NCBI GenBank assembly: GCA_013816415.1
Contig: JACDEN010000012.1
Location: 1 to 16,191, forward strand
Length of the DNA: 16,191 nt
Direction: 5' to 3'
Source of the DNA: Planctomycetota bacterium
GTDB taxonomy: Bacteria > Planctomycetota > UBA11346
Positions 14,226 to 16,191 of the stretch are shown in pieces. How positions within the stretch are numbered: the first letter of the stretch is position 1; each line of letters begins with the position of its first letter. The notes beneath the pieces were generated by a model. That model was not told where the DNA came from and made no database searches. It was given only the letters and a program-made list of their open reading frames with translations. Made by a program: the position numbers and the translations under genes.

Positions 14226-15608
14226 TCAGAAGTGCCAGGTGAGGCCGGCGCGGGCGGTGACGCCCAGCACCTGGGCGGTGCGGTCGAAGGGCGCGTCGGT
14301 GCCGGAGCCGACCTTGTCGCCATAGCGCAGCTGCACCGCGATGTCGTAAAGTATGGTGCGCTGGAACACGCTGAGCCCGGCGGTGGCGCCGTAGTAATTA
14401 TCGACGGTGGCGTTGACCAGCTGCGGATGCGCCGCGTCGGGAGCTGCGGTGACGCCGGGCAGGCCCTCGTACAGGAGGCCGCAGCGCGGCACCACCACCA
14501 GGCGCGGCAGCAGCCACACGTGCTCGTAGCCGACGCGCAGCGCGTAGCCGTCGCTGAAATCCCCAGGCGCGACGAACGGGCTGATCGGGCTGGTGGTCGA
14601 GGCGCCGTCGTCGAGCCGCAGCGCGCTCCAGTCGGTCCAGGTGAGATCCACCGCGACGGTATGGCGGTCGTTCGGGCGCCAGGCGGTCGCGACGGTCGCG
14701 CTGGTGGGATAGGTGTAGGTCGCGCCGCGCCGGGTCGAGGTCGCGGTGCTGCTGGTGACAGCATTGGTGCCCGCGTCGCGGAACTCGCGTCGGTCGCTCT
14801 TACTGATCGACAGGTGCAGATCGTACTGCGGCTTCACGGTGGCGGCGAGCGTCCATTCGGCGTTCACGTGCCACAGCGCGCCGATGACCGCGCTCGCGCC
14901 GTTATCGACGGTGATGCGCTGGTGCTGCTCGGCGGTGAAGGTCTCGTCGCTGATGATGCTCGGCGGCGGTCCATTGGAGATGGTGGTCAGCCGTCCGCTG
15001 CTCGCGGTGTCGCGGTCGTTGTGGCTCATGCGCGTGAGATCGTCGTCCCACACCAGCACCGTCGCGCCGAGCGAGAGCGCCGGCAGCACGTCGGCGGCGT
15101 AGCTCAGGCTCCAGCTCGACCACGCGCCGTCGTTCTCGACGCGGTTGTCGGAGAAACCCTGCGTGGTCAGCGTCGCGCCGAGATTCTGGAAGTCCTGACG
15201 GCTGCGCGTGGCGCGGGTGAAGTCGAACTGCCGCTGCCACGCCACCCCGAGCGTCTGTTGCGTGCCGAGCACGAAGAAGGGGACGATCACGCTGGCGTGG
15301 TCGAGGGCGAGCGCGTTCTGCGATTCCGTGCTGCCGCCCGACGCGGTGCGGCGCAGGTAATAGCCGCCGTTGATCGCCAGCTCCGGCCGCTCGAGCTGGG
15401 CCATGCCCGCGGGATTCCAGGTGTTGGCGGTGGCGTCATCGGCGATCGCGGTGAACGCTCCGCCCATGCCCAGCGCGCGCGCGCCGGCGCCGATCGGGAT
15501 CGGACTGCCGTCGAAGGGGACGACGGTGACGTCGACCGCCATCGCCGTTCCCGCAGCTGCGAGCACGGCGATGGCCATCGATCGACGCAGGCAGCGGCGT
15601 GCGCTCAT
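14226..15608 (-). CDS. Outer-membrane beta-barrel protein, OMPP1/FadL/PorV-like
   Basis: A 460-residue protein with a signal peptide (about residues 1-24, AVLAAAGTAMA). The mature N-terminus has the family signature GARALGMGGAFTAIADDA (42-59) followed by TANTWNPAGMAQLERPELA, typical for FadL/OMPP1, UPF0164 and PorV-like barrels. The remainder alternates hydrophobic and polar residues in long strands and ends in ARAGLTWHF. The C-terminal phenylalanine fits the BAM recognition signal. Family members transport hydrophobic compounds or, like PorV, serve secretion and surface attachment. The start ATG 15608 overlaps the upstream stop by ATGA, suggesting translational coupling; Met11 is a less likely start. 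Its position between a CsgG/FlgT-like protein and an Ig-repeat surface protein favours an export or assembly role, by inference. Confidence 0.85.
   Translation of the reverse strand: MSARRCLRRSMAIAVLAAAGTAMAVDVTVVPFDGSPIPIGAGARALGMGGAFTAIADDATANTWNPAGMAQLERPELAINGGYYLRRTASGGSTESQNALALDHASVIVPFFVLGTQQTLGVAWQRQFDFTRATRSRQDFQNLGATLTTQGFSDNRVENDGAWSSWSLSYAADVLPALSLGATVLVWDDDLTRMSHNDRDTASSGRLTTISNGPPPSIISDETFTAEQHQRITVDNGASAVIGALWHVNAEWTLAATVKPQYDLHLSISKSDRREFRDAGTNAVTSSTATSTRRGATYTYPTSATVATAWRPNDRHTVAVDLTWTDWSALRLDDGASTTSPISPFVAPGDFSDGYALRVGYEHVWLLPRLVVVPRCGLLYEGLPGVTAAPDAAHPQLVNATVDNYYGATAGLSVFQRTILYDIAVQLRYGDKVGSGTDAPFDRTAQVLGVTARAGLTWHF
15605..15608 (-). other. ATGA stop/start overlap
   Basis: The TGA of the CsgG/FlgT-like gene (15607-15605) shares bases with the ATG of the barrel gene (15608-15606). 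This indicates translational coupling and a shared transcript. Confidence 0.75.
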
Positions 15609-16191
15609 TCGCTCACCACGGTTCCGCCGGCCGCGGCCGCGCCGTCGACGCGCTTGAGCCGGGCGCGGCGGTCGTCGACCTTGTCGACCTCGAGCGTGCC
15701 CTGCACGCGCTTCTCTCCCGGCAGCAGCACGCGTCCGGTGGCGGGATCGACGACATCGGCATCGGCGCGCATGACGAAGAAGCGCATGCGTCCGACCACG
15801 CCGGCCTGGCGTCCGCGATCGATGATCGGCACGCCGCCGTCGCCGGCGGCGAGCGTGCCCTGCAGCACCGGGAACTCCTGGCGCAGCCGTCCGGCGACCA
15901 GCGCGAAGAACTCCTGCTCCTGCGCCGGCGCCACCGCCTGCGCATAGGCGTCGGCGCTCGCCACCACCTGGCCGCTCTCGGAATGGACCAGGCGCACGAA
16001 GCATTCGACGTCGCCGCGCCCGCGGCGCAGCGTGCCGCACAGCACGTAGCGCGCCGTGCTGACCGGCGTCACGGGCTCGACCGGCGCCGGCGGCGCCACC
16101 TGGTCCGCCCCGGAATCCGAGCCCAGCCCTGGTGCCGGCGACCCGGCGTAGTTCGGCCCGGCCGCCGTGAGCGCCGTCACCAGGCTCCTGA
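15605..16191 (-). CDS. CsgG/FlgT-like envelope protein, 5' end outside the window
   Basis: The frame is open from the window edge to TGA 15605-15607, giving about 195 residues. A GTG at 16180 could start it, but no ribosome binding site is seen and the frame continues past the edge, so the gene probably begins upstream. After a Pro/Gly/Ala-rich linker, ARYVLCGTLRRGRGDVECFV and RLVHSESGQVVASADAYAQ resemble the core of CsgG/LpoB/FlgT-type lipoproteins (a beta strand, then Arg-Leu-x-x-x-x-x-G followed by Ala-Asp). The C-terminal half (GVPIIDRGRQAGVVGRMRFF, then VLLPGEKRVQGTLEVDKVDD) resembles the FlgT C-terminal beta domain. Such proteins assemble outer-membrane channels or rings. It overlaps the barrel gene by 4 bases. 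Confidence 0.65.
   Translation of the reverse strand, partial: RSLVTALTAAGPNYAGSPAPGLGSDSGADQVAPPAPVEPVTPVSTARYVLCGTLRRGRGDVECFVRLVHSESGQVVASADAYAQAVAPAQEQEFFALVAGRLRQEFPVLQGTLAAGDGGVPIIDRGRQAGVVGRMRFFVMRADADVVDPATGRVLLPGEKRVQGTLEVDKVDDRRARLKRVDGAAAAGGTVVSE

Noticed and set aside
14196..15947. A 583-codon open frame on the + strand opposite the barrel gene
   Set aside because: Same shadow composition. The - strand product has a signal peptide, the OMPP1 signature and operon-like spacing.

Overview
The window is a GC-rich (visibly above 60% GC) bacterial chromosome segment. It carries many signal-peptide proteins, a HEAT-repeat protein, a PAF-AH-like SGNH hydrolase, a CAP-domain protein, a right-handed beta-helix protein, outer-membrane beta-barrel machinery and Ig-repeat surface proteins. 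This mix, together with short hexa- and heptanucleotide tandem tracts between genes, suggests a Gram-negative (diderm) member of the PVC group, most likely Planctomycetota or a relative. That assignment is inference from style; no rRNA or marker gene is present. No tRNA, rRNA, CRISPR array, transposase or phage gene was found.

Left part (1-6672, mostly + strand): the tail of an unidentified gene, a possible 92-codon remnant, a secreted SGNH hydrolase, a secreted HEAT-repeat protein with a C-terminal beta domain, a secreted concanavalin-fold protein resembling polysaccharide lyases, mscL on the opposite strand with a C-terminal zinc ribbon, and a beta-helix protein whose gene appears cut off about two thirds of the way through.

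Middle part (6687-10866, - strand): a secreted CAP-domain protein; a thiol-redox group tlpA-like -> tpx -> 64-codon unknown gene; and a small secreted protein with a polylysine tail. Short tandem repeats (AAGCTG-, CAGCAT- and ACGTCGG-type units) sit between these genes, and one CAGCAT tract lies in frame inside the tlpA-like gene. The heptamer tract occurs as two inverted copies forming a perfect 19-bp inverted repeat around a 90-bp spacer.

Right part (11282-16191, - strand): a tightly packed operon of a CsgG/FlgT-like protein (5' end outside the window), an OMPP1/PorV-like outer-membrane barrel (ATGA overlap with the previous gene) and a 977-residue Ig-repeat protein (10-bp gap). The Ig-repeat protein is built from a duplicated super-module and ends in a Cys-Gly / hydrophobic / Arg4 sorting-like tail. 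This unit is the most interesting candidate in the window: a possible dedicated export and surface-display module.
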